The translations under genes and the position numbers were made by a program. A DNA stretch of 64,000 nt from JBLHZY01 sp047631555. Its GTDB lineage: Bacteria > Pseudomonadota > Alphaproteobacteria > Rhodobacterales > Rhodobacteraceae. Shown one piece after another: positions 24,047 through 33,504 of the stretch (positions are counted from its first letter, which is position 1; every line of letters begins with the position of its first letter). The notes beneath the pieces were generated by a model, which was not told where the DNA came from, ran no database searches, and worked only from the letters and a program-made list of their open reading frames with translations. The DNA is taken from NCBI GenBank assembly GCA_047631555.1, contig JBLHZY010000001.1, forward strand, positions 868,001 to 932,000, in the 5' to 3' direction.

Positions 24047-24909
24047 GTCTGCGCCATCGTCTTGCTCAAGGATTGCCCGGTCAGTTTGAGGCCAACAAAG
24101 ACAATCAGCGACGACAGACCAAGCAAAAGGAACCCAAAGGCCGATCCCAATTCCCAGTTAAATCGCGTGATGAACTGGCTGTAAATCATCCCGGTAAACC
24201 ACAGGCTGTCCTTGCCGCCCAAAAGGATCGGTGTGAGGTAATTTCCAAGGCTCAGCATGAACACAACAATACAGCCCGAAACGATGCCCGGCATCGCATG
24301 CGGGATTACGATCTGGCGCAGAATGCCAAACCCGCTTGCGCCAAGATCATAACCCGCTTCAATCAGGCTATCGTCAAGACTGTCCAGCGTCGTTACCAGC
24401 GGCACGACCATGAACAGCATCGAGGTATAGACCAGCCCGGTCATGATCGCGGCGTCATTATACAGCATCTCAACCGGCCCCGCCGCGAGCCCAAGATATT
24501 GAAGCGCGTTGGAAAACACCCCCGTTTCGCGCAGCAAGATCATCCAGCCAAACGTCCGCACCAGCTCGCTGACCCAAAACGGGATCAGACACATCAGGAA
24601 CAGCGTCGTCTTGGTCCGCCCGCGCGTCAATTTGGCGATGTAATAGGCGATGGGAAAACCGATAAACAGGGTCAAGACCGTCGCCGCGATCGACATATAG
24701 GCGGTGCGTGCGAAGGTATTCCAATAGAGCGGCTCGTTGAAAAAGACCGCGTAATTGGCAAAGCTGGTCTCATATTCGCGCACGCCAACCTTTTCGCGCA
24801 AAGAGACCAAAAACATCCCCACATGCGGCAGAATGATCAGCGTCACCAGCCAGATCAGCAGCGGCGCCAACAAGAGCCAAAACGCCAGCTTGGAGCGATC
24901 AGTTGCCAT
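24043..24909 (-). CDS. Polyamine-type ABC transporter permease (PotB-like)
   Basis: A 288-residue inner-membrane permease. It begins MATDRSKLAFWLLLAPLLIW, and the EAA loop reads EAGYDLGASGFGILRQIVIPHA. The start at 24909 overlaps the ATPase gene by 11 nt; an upstream start at 24960 would overlap it further and add residues unlike this family. It pairs with the PotC-like permease to form the channel. Confidence 0.88.
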   Translation of the reverse strand: MATDRSKLAFWLLLAPLLIWLVTLIILPHVGMFLVSLREKVGVREYETSFANYAVFFNEPLYWNTFARTAYMSIAATVLTLFIGFPIAYYIAKLTRGRTKTTLFLMCLIPFWVSELVRTFGWMILLRETGVFSNALQYLGLAAGPVEMLYNDAAIMTGLVYTSMLFMVVPLVTTLDSLDDSLIEAGYDLGASGFGILRQIVIPHAMPGIVSGCIVVFMLSLGNYLTPILLGGKDSLWFTGMIYSQFITRFNWELGSAFGFLLLGLSSLIVFVGLKLTGQSLSKTMAQT

Positions 24910-26020
24910 TCTGCCCCCCCGTCGCGCCGTAGACCCGTGTTTGCTGATGTTCCCAGCCAAAGTGGATCAGATCGCCGCGCGACAGATCGCGAAACTCGCC
25001 GGTTTGCGGCAGCGCGACGCTCATCTCAGCGCCCGTTTGCTCATCGCGCAGGATGAGTTGGCTGTTGGCACCGTTAAACAAAACGGTCTCAACCCTGCCC
25101 TGCCCGGCATTACCAAGCCCTGCGACATCCGCCCCGTTTCGCGACAGGCGCACCGCTTCGGGGCGCACAAATATTTCGACCTTCTCGCCGATGGAAAGCC
25201 CGCCAGCGGCATCCATCCCGCGCAGCTCTTGGCCCTGCGCCGTTTCCATCACAAGGCCCTCGCCTGCGCGGTTTTTGATCGTCGCGGCAAAGCGGTTCGC
25301 CTCGCCTACAAAGCCTGCGACAAAGGCGGTTGAGGGTTCGTAATAAAGCTCTTTGGCGGTCCCGGTCTGCTCAAACACGCCGTTGTTCATAACCGCGATT
25401 TGGTCGCTCATCACCAGCGCCTCGGATTGATCATGGGTGATATACACAAAGGTCGTGTTGAATTCCGATTGCAGCTGTTTCAGCTCGATCTTCATATGCT
25501 CGCGCAGTTTGAGATCAAGCGCGCCCAAAGGCTCGTCCAGCAGCAAAACATCCGGCTCCAAAACCATGCAGCGCGCAATCGCGACCCGCTGTTTTTGCCC
25601 GCCCGAAAGCGAACTCACCGGGCGATCCGCCACGCCGCCAAGCCCAACCCGCTCTAAAACGCGGGCGACCTGTTTCTCGATATCGGTTCGATTAACGCCG
25701 CGCTGGCGCAGCCCAAATCCGACATTCGCCCCGATATTCATCATCGGAAACAGCGCCAGATGCTGAAAAACCATCGAGACCGGCCGCTTGTTGGGCGGCA
25801 CATTGAGCACCGACTTGCCCTTGATCAACAAATCCCCGCTGCTCGGCTTTTGAAAGCCCGCAATCATCCGCAGCAAGGTTGTTTTGCCACAGCCCGAGGG
25901 GCCCAAAATCGAAAAGAAGGTGCCTTGGGGGACGCTGAAAGTGATGTCTTTGACCGCTTTGAAATCATCGAAACTTTTCGACAAGGCGCGGCATTCAAGA
26001 TCGGGGGTTTCGCTCATCAT
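24899..26020 (-). CDS. Polyamine-type ABC transporter ATPase (PotA-like)
   Basis: 373 residues. Walker A GPSGCGKTT (about 39-47), signature LSGGQKQRVAIA (about 136-147), Walker B VLLLDEPLGALD and the switch His in YITHDQSEA are all intact. The C-terminal 130 residues form a TOBE-like regulatory domain. It energises uptake through the two permeases. A strong hairpin with a T run separates it from the binding-protein gene, so it is probably made at a lower level. Confidence 0.92.
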   Translation of the reverse strand: MMSETPDLECRALSKSFDDFKAVKDITFSVPQGTFFSILGPSGCGKTTLLRMIAGFQKPSSGDLLIKGKSVLNVPPNKRPVSMVFQHLALFPMMNIGANVGFGLRQRGVNRTDIEKQVARVLERVGLGGVADRPVSSLSGGQKQRVAIARCMVLEPDVLLLDEPLGALDLKLREHMKIELKQLQSEFNTTFVYITHDQSEALVMSDQIAVMNNGVFEQTGTAKELYYEPSTAFVAGFVGEANRFAATIKNRAGEGLVMETAQGQELRGMDAAGGLSIGEKVEIFVRPEAVRLSRNGADVAGLGNAGQGRVETVLFNGANSQLILRDEQTGAEMSVALPQTGEFRDLSRGDLIHFGWEHQQTRVYGATGGQNGN

Positions 26021-26030
26021 TTCGCGCCTT

Positions 26031-26064
26031 CATAAAAACGGGAAGCGCGAGGTCCGCACTTCCC
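26031..26064 (-). terminator. Hairpin terminator/attenuator between binding-protein and ATPase genes
   Basis: Read on the - strand, GGGAAG-T-GCG pairs with CGC-G-CTTCCC (a 10-bp stem with one wobble) around a 5-base loop, followed by GTTTTTATG. It lies in the 63-bp gap after the binding-protein gene. A partial terminator here would give excess binding protein over the membrane parts. Confidence 0.75.
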
Positions 26065-26083
26065 TTTCGCTCAATCAGCGCCC

Positions 26084-27145
26084 TTACTTGGCCGCGTTGA
26101 TCCGGTCCAAAGCCGCGCCCTCAAGCGCTTCCAGACCAGCAGGCACAGTGGGATACCATTTGATATTGTCGATATCCGCTTGTGGGAAACTGGCCTGATA
26201 CTTGGCTTTCAAAGCATCCGCCACGCCCGCATCGCCGCCTTGGGAGGCGGTGAAATTGCCCGCCGATGTGGTGATCATCGCCGCAATTTCGGGCTGCATC
26301 ACGAAGTTGATCCAAGCATAGGCCGCCTCATCTGCACGGCCGCGCGCAGGCAATGCAAAAGTATCGATCCAGCCAAGCGCGCCGGATTTTGGCGCAACAA
26401 AGGTGATGTCGGCATTGTCATCGTTGAGCTGCCAGCCGCCTGTATCCCAAGCCATCGCCGCAACAATCTCGCCCGAGCGCAGCAGGTTTTTCAACTCGTC
26501 GCCGCCATCCCAATAGGTTTTGACGTTTGGTTTACACTCAACAAGCTTGGCCTCGACCTGCGCAAGAATGTCCTTATAGGCCGCCTCATCGCCATAAGCG
26601 GCAAATGGATCGAGCCCCATCGCAAAGGCAAAGCCAATCAGCGTCGGACGCTTAAGCCGGTAAGAGACTTTGCCCGCCACGGACGCATTGCACAGATCGG
26701 TATAATCAAGAACATCGCCAGCCATCACTGTGTTTAAAACCAGACCGCTCGTGCCCCAAATATGCGGCACAGCAAAGACGTCCGCGCCGATCATCGTGTT
26801 GCCCTTGGTCGCTTCCAGCATGGAGGGGATGAAAAGGCTCGTGTCGATCTTGGACATATCAATCGGTTTGTAGATGCCGAACTCGGCCTGCGGGCCAGCA
26901 ATCCGGTCTTGGCTTGGCTGGGCAAGATCAAAGCCGCCGCCATTGGTCGCGCGCAGTTTGGCGATCATTTCCTCGTTGTTTGACTTGGTCACTTCGACAG
27001 TGTGGCCGGTCTTTTCTTGGAACATGGCAACAACGTCATCCGGCGCGTAACCGCCCCATGTGAGCAAGCGCAATGTTTCGGCATTTGCCGCAAACGACGA
27101 CAAAGCCAGCGCCGCAACAGTTGAAAGGATCAGGTTCGATTTCAT
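26084..27145 (-). CDS. Polyamine-type periplasmic binding protein (PotD-like)
   Basis: A 353-residue exported protein with a Sec signal MKSNLILSTVAALALSSFAANA (cut near 22). The mature part starts ETLRLLTWGGYAPDDVVAMF, typical of the PotD/PotF group, and later has FDLAQPSQDRIAG and the MAWDTGGWQLN block. The ATG at 27145 has GGAGA upstream; the in-frame TTG at 27157 is less likely. First gene of the transporter operon. Confidence 0.9.
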   Translation of the reverse strand: MKSNLILSTVAALALSSFAANAETLRLLTWGGYAPDDVVAMFQEKTGHTVEVTKSNNEEMIAKLRATNGGGFDLAQPSQDRIAGPQAEFGIYKPIDMSKIDTSLFIPSMLEATKGNTMIGADVFAVPHIWGTSGLVLNTVMAGDVLDYTDLCNASVAGKVSYRLKRPTLIGFAFAMGLDPFAAYGDEAAYKDILAQVEAKLVECKPNVKTYWDGGDELKNLLRSGEIVAAMAWDTGGWQLNDDNADITFVAPKSGALGWIDTFALPARGRADEAAYAWINFVMQPEIAAMITTSAGNFTASQGGDAGVADALKAKYQASFPQADIDNIKWYPTVPAGLEALEGAALDRINAAK

Positions 27146-27339
27146 CTTATTCTCCAATATTTAACAGCCAACCGGTGAATTTCCCGTCGCACCCAGTCGC
27201 GCGTCCCAGCCAATAGAGCGGCTGTATGACGCTTAGATGACGGTGCTGTTTTCGCGGGGTCTCACCGAAAATTAGTACATTTATCGCCAAAGTTAGCAAT
27301 TCATTTCATTTTCACGGCGGTCTTGGCGCCGCAGCCAAA

Positions 27340-28212
27340 CTAGGTAAATTTGCGAAACAGTTTGGTTTGATCAAACATTTCCTCTAGGGCCTCCATCCGT
27401 TGTTTCGTCTCATCCCATCGCAGGTTTTGCACCGATGAGATCATCGTCTCTAAAAGCAGCATCGTCGTCGCCGCCGAGTCCCAAGCCGAGGGAACAATGA
27501 TCCGGCAGCTAAGGCAAATTTCGGCAAGCTGATGCACAGGCGAGCGCCATTGATCGGTAAATAGAATGATCTTGGCGCCGCGCGCATGGGCCATTTCAGC
27601 GAGCTTTAAAGTGTTGTTTTCGTAGCGGCGCACATCGAAAATAACAAAGACATCCCCCTTCTTTGCATTCAGCAAATAGTGCGGCCAGGCGTTTGACGTA
27701 GACTGAACATGGGTCAGATTTGGGCGAATGACCTGCATATGCATAAAGAAATATTCGGCCAAAGTATGGGTGATCCGCCCGCCGACAATATAGAGCTGAT
27801 GCGCCGGATCCGCGACCAATGCGCAAGCCCGATCAAAGGCAACTGGATCGATTTGGCCAAGGGTCAGGCGGATGTTGTCGATCACCGCTTCGGTAAAGCG
27901 GTTCAGCAAATGCTCTGAGGGCGCGGCCTCGGCCCATGTATCATGTTTGGCAATCGGGTCTTTGACCTTGGCGCGCAGCTCTTCGCGCAATTCCGCCTGA
28001 AAATCGGGATAGCCCTTGTAGCCAAGTTTTTGCACCATCCGCGCAACTGTCGGCACCGAAACATTGGCGTCCTTGGCCAAAGCCGACAGCGGACCAAGCC
28101 CAGATGCGGGGTAATTCTCAAGAATAGACAGCGCAAGCTGCCGCTCGGCGCGGGTCAGATCGTCCAACTTTTGCTGAATGCGATCGGATATTGTTTGCAT
28201 GTCTTGGGGCAT
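27340..28212 (-). CDS. MurR/RpiR-family transcription regulator
   Basis: 290 residues. The N-terminal RpiR helix-turn-helix (GPLSALAKDANVSVPTVARMVQKLGYKGYPDFQ, about 40-72) is followed by a SIS sugar/amine-phosphate-type sensing domain (YIVGGRITHTLAEYFFMHM near 136-155, VFVIFDVRRYENNTLKLAEMA). The ATG follows GGAGGGGG. It is divergent from the amidohydrolase-TRAP operon and lies upstream of the ABC operon, so it may control either set. Confidence 0.9.
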   Translation of the reverse strand: MPQDMQTISDRIQQKLDDLTRAERQLALSILENYPASGLGPLSALAKDANVSVPTVARMVQKLGYKGYPDFQAELREELRAKVKDPIAKHDTWAEAAPSEHLLNRFTEAVIDNIRLTLGQIDPVAFDRACALVADPAHQLYIVGGRITHTLAEYFFMHMQVIRPNLTHVQSTSNAWPHYLLNAKKGDVFVIFDVRRYENNTLKLAEMAHARGAKIILFTDQWRSPVHQLAEICLSCRIIVPSAWDSAATTMLLLETMISSVQNLRWDETKQRMEALEEMFDQTKLFRKFT

Positions 28213-28327
28213 TCCCCCTCCATTCTGTCTATTTTTGTATCAAACAATTCACCGCTGTGAAATTATTTTCTAAACTTTGTTGACAAGCGTCCGGCACAAC
28301 AAGCACCTTGGCCTAGGGGATGTTTAA

Positions 28328-29098
28328 ATGAATCATGCGCGGCACTCTACGTCTGGCGACCCTGTGATCGTCGAAAATCCACGTGGGAAATCCAGTGTGG
28401 TGGTGGTCTGTGAACATGCCAGCTGCTTTATCCCTGAGGCGTATAAAAATCTCGGGCTGCAGGGCGCGGCCCTGCGCAGCCATATCGCTTGGGATCCGGG
28501 CGCTTTGGGGGTTGCGCGCGGGATGTCTGCGCGGCTGGATGCGCCGCTGGTGGCTTCGGGGATTTCGCGGCTTGTCTATGATTGCAACCGCCCGCCAAGC
28601 GCAGAGGACGCGATGCCCGCCCAGAGCGAGGCGATCAAGGTTCCCGGCAATTTCGGCCTTTCAGATGAGCAAAGGCGCGCGCGGGCCGAGCGCTACTATG
28701 CGCCGTTTCACGATCAATTGGCCAAAACAATCGCCGCAATACCAAGCGCCATTCTTGCGACCGTCCATAGCTTTACCCCGCTTTTTCTCGGCCAGGCGCG
28801 CGCGGTTGAGATCGGCATTTTGCACGACAGCGATGCGCGACTTGCCGATATCATGCTGCACCTCGCGCCCGCCCATACCAAGGCCAACGTTCAGCGCAAT
28901 GCGCCCTATGGCCCCGAGCACGGCGTGACCCATACGCTCAAAGAACACGCGCTCAAAGCGGAGCATTTGAACGTGATGCTCGAAATCCGCAACGACCTTA
29001 TCCAAACCCCCGAACAGCAAGAGGCAATGGCCGAGACCTTGGTCAATTGGCTGACCGAAAGCCTGGCACAATGGAACGCTGCGAGGGATGTGCAATGA
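28328..29098 (+). CDS. N-formylglutamate amidohydrolase-like protein
   Basis: 256 residues of the FGase family (zinc-dependent amidase fold). Marks are VVVCEHASCFIP near 18-29, HIAWDPGALGVARGMSARL near 49-67, VYDCNRPPS near 79 and VHSFTPLF near 141. The family hydrolyses N-formylglutamate or other acyl amide bonds. Placed at the head of a TRAP, glutamine-synthetase-like and dehydrogenase operon, it might release glutamate from a gamma-glutamyl intermediate; this is inference. It overlaps the next gene (ATGA). Confidence 0.8.
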   Translation: MNHARHSTSGDPVIVENPRGKSSVVVVCEHASCFIPEAYKNLGLQGAALRSHIAWDPGALGVARGMSARLDAPLVASGISRLVYDCNRPPSAEDAMPAQSEAIKVPGNFGLSDEQRRARAERYYAPFHDQLAKTIAAIPSAILATVHSFTPLFLGQARAVEIGILHDSDARLADIMLHLAPAHTKANVQRNAPYGPEHGVTHTLKEHALKAEHLNVMLEIRNDLIQTPEQQEAMAETLVNWLTESLAQWNAARDVQ

Positions 29099-29664
29099 CC
29101 GGCATCATGCGCCACTATATCCGCGCGATTGACGCGGTGAATTATCGCGTCGGGCGCGTGATCATGTATGGCATTTTCGTCATTATGGGCATTTTGCTGA
29201 TCTCCTCGATCAACAAAACCTTCTTCACCCCGACCCTTTGGACGCTTGAAATGGCCCAGTTTGCCATGGTCGCTTATTACGTTTTGGGCGGGCCCTATTC
29301 GATCCAGCTTGGCTCAAACGTGCGCATGGACCTGCTCTATGGCGAGTGGTCGCTGCGCAAGAAAGCATGGGTCGATCTGATCACCGTTTTGTTCCTGATC
29401 TTCTACCTTGTTGTGCTGATTTATGGCGCGATCAGCTCGACCGCCTATTCCTTGGGCTACTGGGGAAGCGAGCCGTTTTCCTTCTTTGGCGGGCTTGTCA
29501 CGGGCAGCGAAGAGATCGGCCATATGGAAAGATCATCGAGCGCTTGGCGCCCTTATCTTTGGCCGGTCAAAACGGTGATGATCATCGGGATTTTCCTGAT
29601 GCTGCTGCAATGCATTTCCGAGCTGTTGAAAGACGTGCTGCGGCTCAAAGGTGAAGAAATCTGA
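29095..29664 (+). CDS. TRAP transporter small permease (DctQ type)
   Basis: A 189-residue four-segment membrane protein: IMYGIFVIMGILLISSI, a second segment around MAQFAMVAYYVLGGPY, VDLITVLFLIFYLVVLIYGA, and TVMIIGIFLMLLQCI. The GSNVRMDLLY stretch is typical of DctQ proteins. The start at 29095 overlaps the preceding gene by 4 nt, and the stop overlaps the large permease start by 1 nt. Confidence 0.9.
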   Translation: MTGIMRHYIRAIDAVNYRVGRVIMYGIFVIMGILLISSINKTFFTPTLWTLEMAQFAMVAYYVLGGPYSIQLGSNVRMDLLYGEWSLRKKAWVDLITVLFLIFYLVVLIYGAISSTAYSLGYWGSEPFSFFGGLVTGSEEIGHMERSSSAWRPYLWPVKTVMIIGIFLMLLQCISELLKDVLRLKGEEI

Positions 29665-30989
29665 TGTCTTATGAATTGATCGCCACCTTGATGTTTTCCT
29701 CCATGATGCTGATGCTTCTTACCGGGCAGCGGGTCTTTGGCGCGATTGGCTTTGTCGCGGTTGTTGCCTCGCTGTTGCTTTGGGGGGATCGGGGCGGCTT
29801 TGACATCGGCTTTGCCGCGGCCATGAAGCTGATGAAATGGTATCCGCTTTTGACCCTGCCGATGTTTATTTTCATGGGCTACGTGCTCTCGGAAAGTAAA
29901 ATCGCCGACGATCTGTATAAGATGTTTCATGTCTGGATGGGCGGCCTGCAGGGCGGGCTGGCGATTGGGACCATTGGATTGATGGTGCTGATTTCGGCGA
30001 TGAACGGGCTGAGCGTGGCCGGCATGGCCATCGGCGCGACCATCGCGCTGCCCGAATTGCTCAAACGTGGTTACGACAAAAGGATGGTGACCGGGGTCAT
30101 TCAGGCCGGCTCAAGTCTGGGCATCTTGGTGCCGCCCTCTGTGGTGCTGGTGCTTTATGCGATGATCGCGCGCCAGCCGGTGGGCCAGCTCTGGCTTGCG
30201 GGGGTGATCCCGGGGCTGATGATGGCGGCGCTGTTCATCATCTATATCGCGGTGCGGTGCTGGAAAAATCCCGAACTGGGGCCGGTCCTTTCGGCAGAAG
30301 AACGCGCCATGCCACGCGGCGAAAAGCTGCGCCTTCTGAGCGCCGGACTTTTGCCAATCGGCATCTTTGCGGTGATGATGGTGCCCTTTGTCAACGGCTG
30401 GACCTCGCTGGTTGAAAGCTCTGCCATTGGGGCGCTTGCTGCCTTTATGGCCGCCGTTCTAAAGGGCCGTATGACGCGCGAGGTCTTTGAGAACTCGGTG
30501 CGCAACACATTGAGCATCACTTGCATGTTTATGTGGATCATCCTTGCCGCCCTGGCTTTTGGCGCGGTCTTCGATGGGCTTGGCGCGGTCAAAGCGATCG
30601 AGAGCCTGTTCACCGAGCGCTTGGGCCTCTCGCCTTGGGTCATTCTGATCTTGATGCAATTGTCGTTTATTCTAATGGGCACGTTTTTGGATGATACGGC
30701 GATGCTGGTCATTGTCGCGCCGCTTTATGTGCCGCTGGTTGGCGCGCTTGGGTTCGATCTGGTCTGGTATGGTATCCTTTATACGATAACCTGCCAGATC
30801 GCTTATATGACCCCGCCCTTTGGCTATAACCTGTTCTTGATGCGCGCCATGGCCCCGCCGGAAATATCGATCCAAGATATCTACCGCTCCATCATACCCT
30901 TCGTTTTGGTCATGGTCGGCGCTCTGGCACTTGTGATGATCTTTCCGCAATTGGCGCTCTGGCTGCCCAATCTCATCTACGCAAATTAA
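29664..30989 (+). CDS. TRAP transporter large permease (DctM type)
   Basis: A 441-residue protein with about 12 membrane segments. Family marks include the LTLPMFIFMGYVLSES block, SLGILVPPSVVLVLYA near 150 and a C-terminal TPPFGYNLFLMRAMAPP. It drives sodium-coupled uptake of an organic acid or amide captured by the binding protein downstream. The genes lie in the uncommon order Q-M-P, with the binding-protein gene last. Confidence 0.93.
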   Translation: MSYELIATLMFSSMMLMLLTGQRVFGAIGFVAVVASLLLWGDRGGFDIGFAAAMKLMKWYPLLTLPMFIFMGYVLSESKIADDLYKMFHVWMGGLQGGLAIGTIGLMVLISAMNGLSVAGMAIGATIALPELLKRGYDKRMVTGVIQAGSSLGILVPPSVVLVLYAMIARQPVGQLWLAGVIPGLMMAALFIIYIAVRCWKNPELGPVLSAEERAMPRGEKLRLLSAGLLPIGIFAVMMVPFVNGWTSLVESSAIGALAAFMAAVLKGRMTREVFENSVRNTLSITCMFMWIILAALAFGAVFDGLGAVKAIESLFTERLGLSPWVILILMQLSFILMGTFLDDTAMLVIVAPLYVPLVGALGFDLVWYGILYTITCQIAYMTPPFGYNLFLMRAMAPPEISIQDIYRSIIPFVLVMVGALALVMIFPQLALWLPNLIYAN

Positions 30990-31037
30990 TCGAAGAAGAC
31001 TCCCCAACGGAGCAATCACTTAAACAAGGAGAAGACC

Positions 31038-32078
31038 ATGACTACGAGACGCTCATTCTTACGCACCGCCGCTTTGGGCGGCACTGCTGCGGCGCTTGCC
31101 GCCCCAACTGTGGCGCGCGCCCAAACCGCCATCAAATGGCGCTTTCAGACCTATGCAGGCGCTGCCCTTGGCGAACATGTGACCAAACCGGTGATTGATT
31201 ACATCAACAAAGCGGCCAACGGCGAACTTGAGATCGAACTGTTCTATGCCGATCAGATCGTCCCAACCGGCGAGCTGTTCCAAGCGCTTCAACGCGGCAC
31301 AATTGACGCGGTGCACTCGGACGATGATTCGATGGCCTCGCCCACGCCACTGCAACAATTCGGCGGCTACTTCCCGCTTGCCACCAAACATTCCCTCGAT
31401 GTGCCGGTGCTGTTTGAACAATACGGATTGGCCGATATCTGGCGCGAAGAATACGCCAAAGTCGGCGTCACATGGCTCTCGGCTGCGGGCCAAGATCCCT
31501 GTAACTTCAACACCAAAAAAGAGATCACCTCGCTTGCCGATCTTGATGGGCTCAAGCTCTATACCTTCCCAACGGCGGGCCGCTTTTTGTCCCAATTCGG
31601 CGTTGTGCCTGTCTCGATCCCCTACGAGGACGCGGAAGTTGCGGTGCAAACCGGCGAGCTTGACGGCATGGCATGGTCGGGCATCACCGAGGATTATACC
31701 GTCGGCTGGGCAGACGTGACCGACTACTTCCTGACCAACAATATCTCGGGCGCTTGGATCGGATCGTTCTTTGTAAATCAGAAAACTTGGGCCGATTTGC
31801 CAGAGCATCTCAAAACGATCGTGATGGCGGGCATTGAAGCGGGTCACACCTATCGCAACCAATGGTATTGGGGCGGCGAGGCCCGCCTGCGCGCAACCGG
31901 CGACAAGCTGAAACTGCGCTCAATTCCGCAAGAAGAATGGACCGTGGTCGAGGATGCGGCAAAAGTCTTCTGGAGCGAAATCGCCGAAGAAAGCGAACTG
32001 AACGCCAAAATCGTGCAGACTTTCCGTGATTATAACGACGTGATCGGCAAGGCTGGACCTCCCTATACGTTCGGATAA
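31038..32078 (+). CDS. TRAP transporter substrate-binding protein (DctP type), Tat-exported
   Basis: 346 residues. The N-terminus TTRRSFLRTAALGGTAAAL is a twin-arginine signal ending at ARA near 28. The mature part begins IKWRFQTYAGAALGEHV, and the ligand-binding strand region reads GLKLYTFPTAGRFLSQFG. AAGGAG lies seven bases before the ATG. It resembles the mannitol/chloroaromatic or lactate-like TRAP binding group; the ligand is not readable by eye. Confidence 0.9.
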   Translation: MTTRRSFLRTAALGGTAAALAAPTVARAQTAIKWRFQTYAGAALGEHVTKPVIDYINKAANGELEIELFYADQIVPTGELFQALQRGTIDAVHSDDDSMASPTPLQQFGGYFPLATKHSLDVPVLFEQYGLADIWREEYAKVGVTWLSAAGQDPCNFNTKKEITSLADLDGLKLYTFPTAGRFLSQFGVVPVSIPYEDAEVAVQTGELDGMAWSGITEDYTVGWADVTDYFLTNNISGAWIGSFFVNQKTWADLPEHLKTIVMAGIEAGHTYRNQWYWGGEARLRATGDKLKLRSIPQEEWTVVEDAAKVFWSEIAEESELNAKIVQTFRDYNDVIGKAGPPYTFG

Positions 32079-32089
32079 TCTAAATCAAA

Positions 32090-32115
32090 GGCCAGCGCGA
32101 CTTCTCGGGCTGGCC
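32090..32115 (+). other. 7-bp hairpin between TRAP binding-protein and glutamine-synthetase-like genes
   Basis: GGCCAGC (32090-32096) pairs with GCTGGCC (32109-32115). There is no T run, so it is more likely an mRNA-stabilising or processing hairpin that protects the transport genes' transcript than a full terminator. Confidence 0.5.
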
Positions 32116-32136
32116 ACCATTCGTCGGAGCAGTGCC

Positions 32137-33501
32137 ATGACAAAACCAAACGATTTCAAATCCCTCAAAACGATGGTCGACTCCGGCGAGATCGACACTG
32201 TTCTTGTCTGTTTTGTCGATATGCAAGGCCGCCTCATGGGCAAGCGGTTTCACGCGGTAAACTTTGTCGAAACCTCCTTCAAAGAAACCCATTGCTGCAA
32301 CTACCTGCTCGCGACCGATCTCGAAATGGCCACGCCAAGCGGCTATGCCTCAACCAGCTGGCAAAGCGGCTATGGCGATTATGTCATGGCCCCGGACCTC
32401 AGCACGATCCGCCCCCTTCCCTGGCTGGAAGGCACGGCGCTGGTGCTCTGCGATATCCTTGATCATCACACCCATGAACCGATCTCCCATTCCCCGCGCG
32501 CCATTCTCAAAAAGCAGATCAAGCGCCTTGAGGCCTTGGGGCTTGAGGCCAAAATGGCGACCGAGCTTGAGTTTTTCCTGTTTGCCAAAAGCTTGGACGA
32601 CATCCGCAAAGAGGGCTTTCGCGATCTTGAGCCGATCAGCGGCTATAACGAGGATTATCACATCTTCCAGACCACCAAAGAAGAGAGCATCATGCGGCCG
32701 ATCCGCAACCATCTCTTTGCCGCAGGTCTGCCCGTTGAGAATACCAAAGGCGAGGCCGAAGCCGGGCAAGAAGAGCTCAACATCCGCTATGCCCCTGCGC
32801 TTGATTGCGCCGATTATCATTCCATCGCCAAACACGCGATCAAGGAAATCGCTTGGCAAAATGGCCATGCCGCGACCTTCCTGCCAAAGTGGGATAAAGA
32901 CCGGGTTGGTTCCTCAAGCCATGTGCATCAATCGCTCTGGAAAGACGGCAAAGCGGCGTTTTTTGACAAATCCAAGCCCCACGGTATGTCCGATTTGATG
33001 CGCCACTATATGGCCGGCCTGATCAAATACGCACCCGACTATACCTATTTTCTCGCGCCCTACGTCAACAGCTACAAACGCTTTGCTAAGGGGACATTCG
33101 CCCCAACCAAAACCGTCTGGTCCGTTGACAATCGCACCGCTGGCTTTCGCCTGTGCGGCGAAGATACCCAAGGCCTGCGCGTTGAATGCCGCATCGGCGG
33201 CTCTGATCTCAATCCCTATCTGGCCCAAGCGGCGATGCTCGCTGCTGGGATCAAAGGGATCGAGGACGCGCTTGAACTTGCCCCTGCAACGACGGGCGAT
33301 ATTTATGAGGATGCCAAGGCCGCCGACATCCCCCAAACCCTGCGCGCCGCAACCGAAACGCTGCGCGGCTCGGCGTTTTTGCGCGAAGCCATGGGCGAGG
33401 ATGTGATCGATCACTACACCCGCGCCGCCGAGTGGGAACAAGAAGAATTTGACCGTGCCGTCACCGATTGGGAAATCGCACGCGGCTTTGAAAGGGCTTA
33501 A
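32137..33501 (+). CDS. Glutamine synthetase family protein (gamma-glutamylamide synthetase type)
   Basis: 454 residues. Active-site parts are intact: TELEFFLF (metal Glu), EAEAGQEELNIRY, SSSHVHQSLW (ATP/metal His), NSYKRFAKGTFAPTKTVWSVDNR and VECRIGGSDLNPY. The N-terminal FVDMQGRLMGKRF is like PuuA/IpuC-type enzymes that join glutamate to an amine rather than to ammonia. With an aldehyde and an alcohol dehydrogenase downstream it suggests amine or amino-alcohol breakdown through gamma-glutamyl intermediates. The substrate is inferred, not seen. Confidence 0.85.
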   Translation: MTKPNDFKSLKTMVDSGEIDTVLVCFVDMQGRLMGKRFHAVNFVETSFKETHCCNYLLATDLEMATPSGYASTSWQSGYGDYVMAPDLSTIRPLPWLEGTALVLCDILDHHTHEPISHSPRAILKKQIKRLEALGLEAKMATELEFFLFAKSLDDIRKEGFRDLEPISGYNEDYHIFQTTKEESIMRPIRNHLFAAGLPVENTKGEAEAGQEELNIRYAPALDCADYHSIAKHAIKEIAWQNGHAATFLPKWDKDRVGSSSHVHQSLWKDGKAAFFDKSKPHGMSDLMRHYMAGLIKYAPDYTYFLAPYVNSYKRFAKGTFAPTKTVWSVDNRTAGFRLCGEDTQGLRVECRIGGSDLNPYLAQAAMLAAGIKGIEDALELAPATTGDIYEDAKAADIPQTLRAATETLRGSAFLREAMGEDVIDHYTRAAEWEQEEFDRAVTDWEIARGFERA

Positions 33502-33504
33502 TCC

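Noticed and set aside
32264..32998. 244-aa frame inside the glutamine-synthetase-like gene
   Set aside because: It is a +1 shadow of a clearly conserved enzyme gene.
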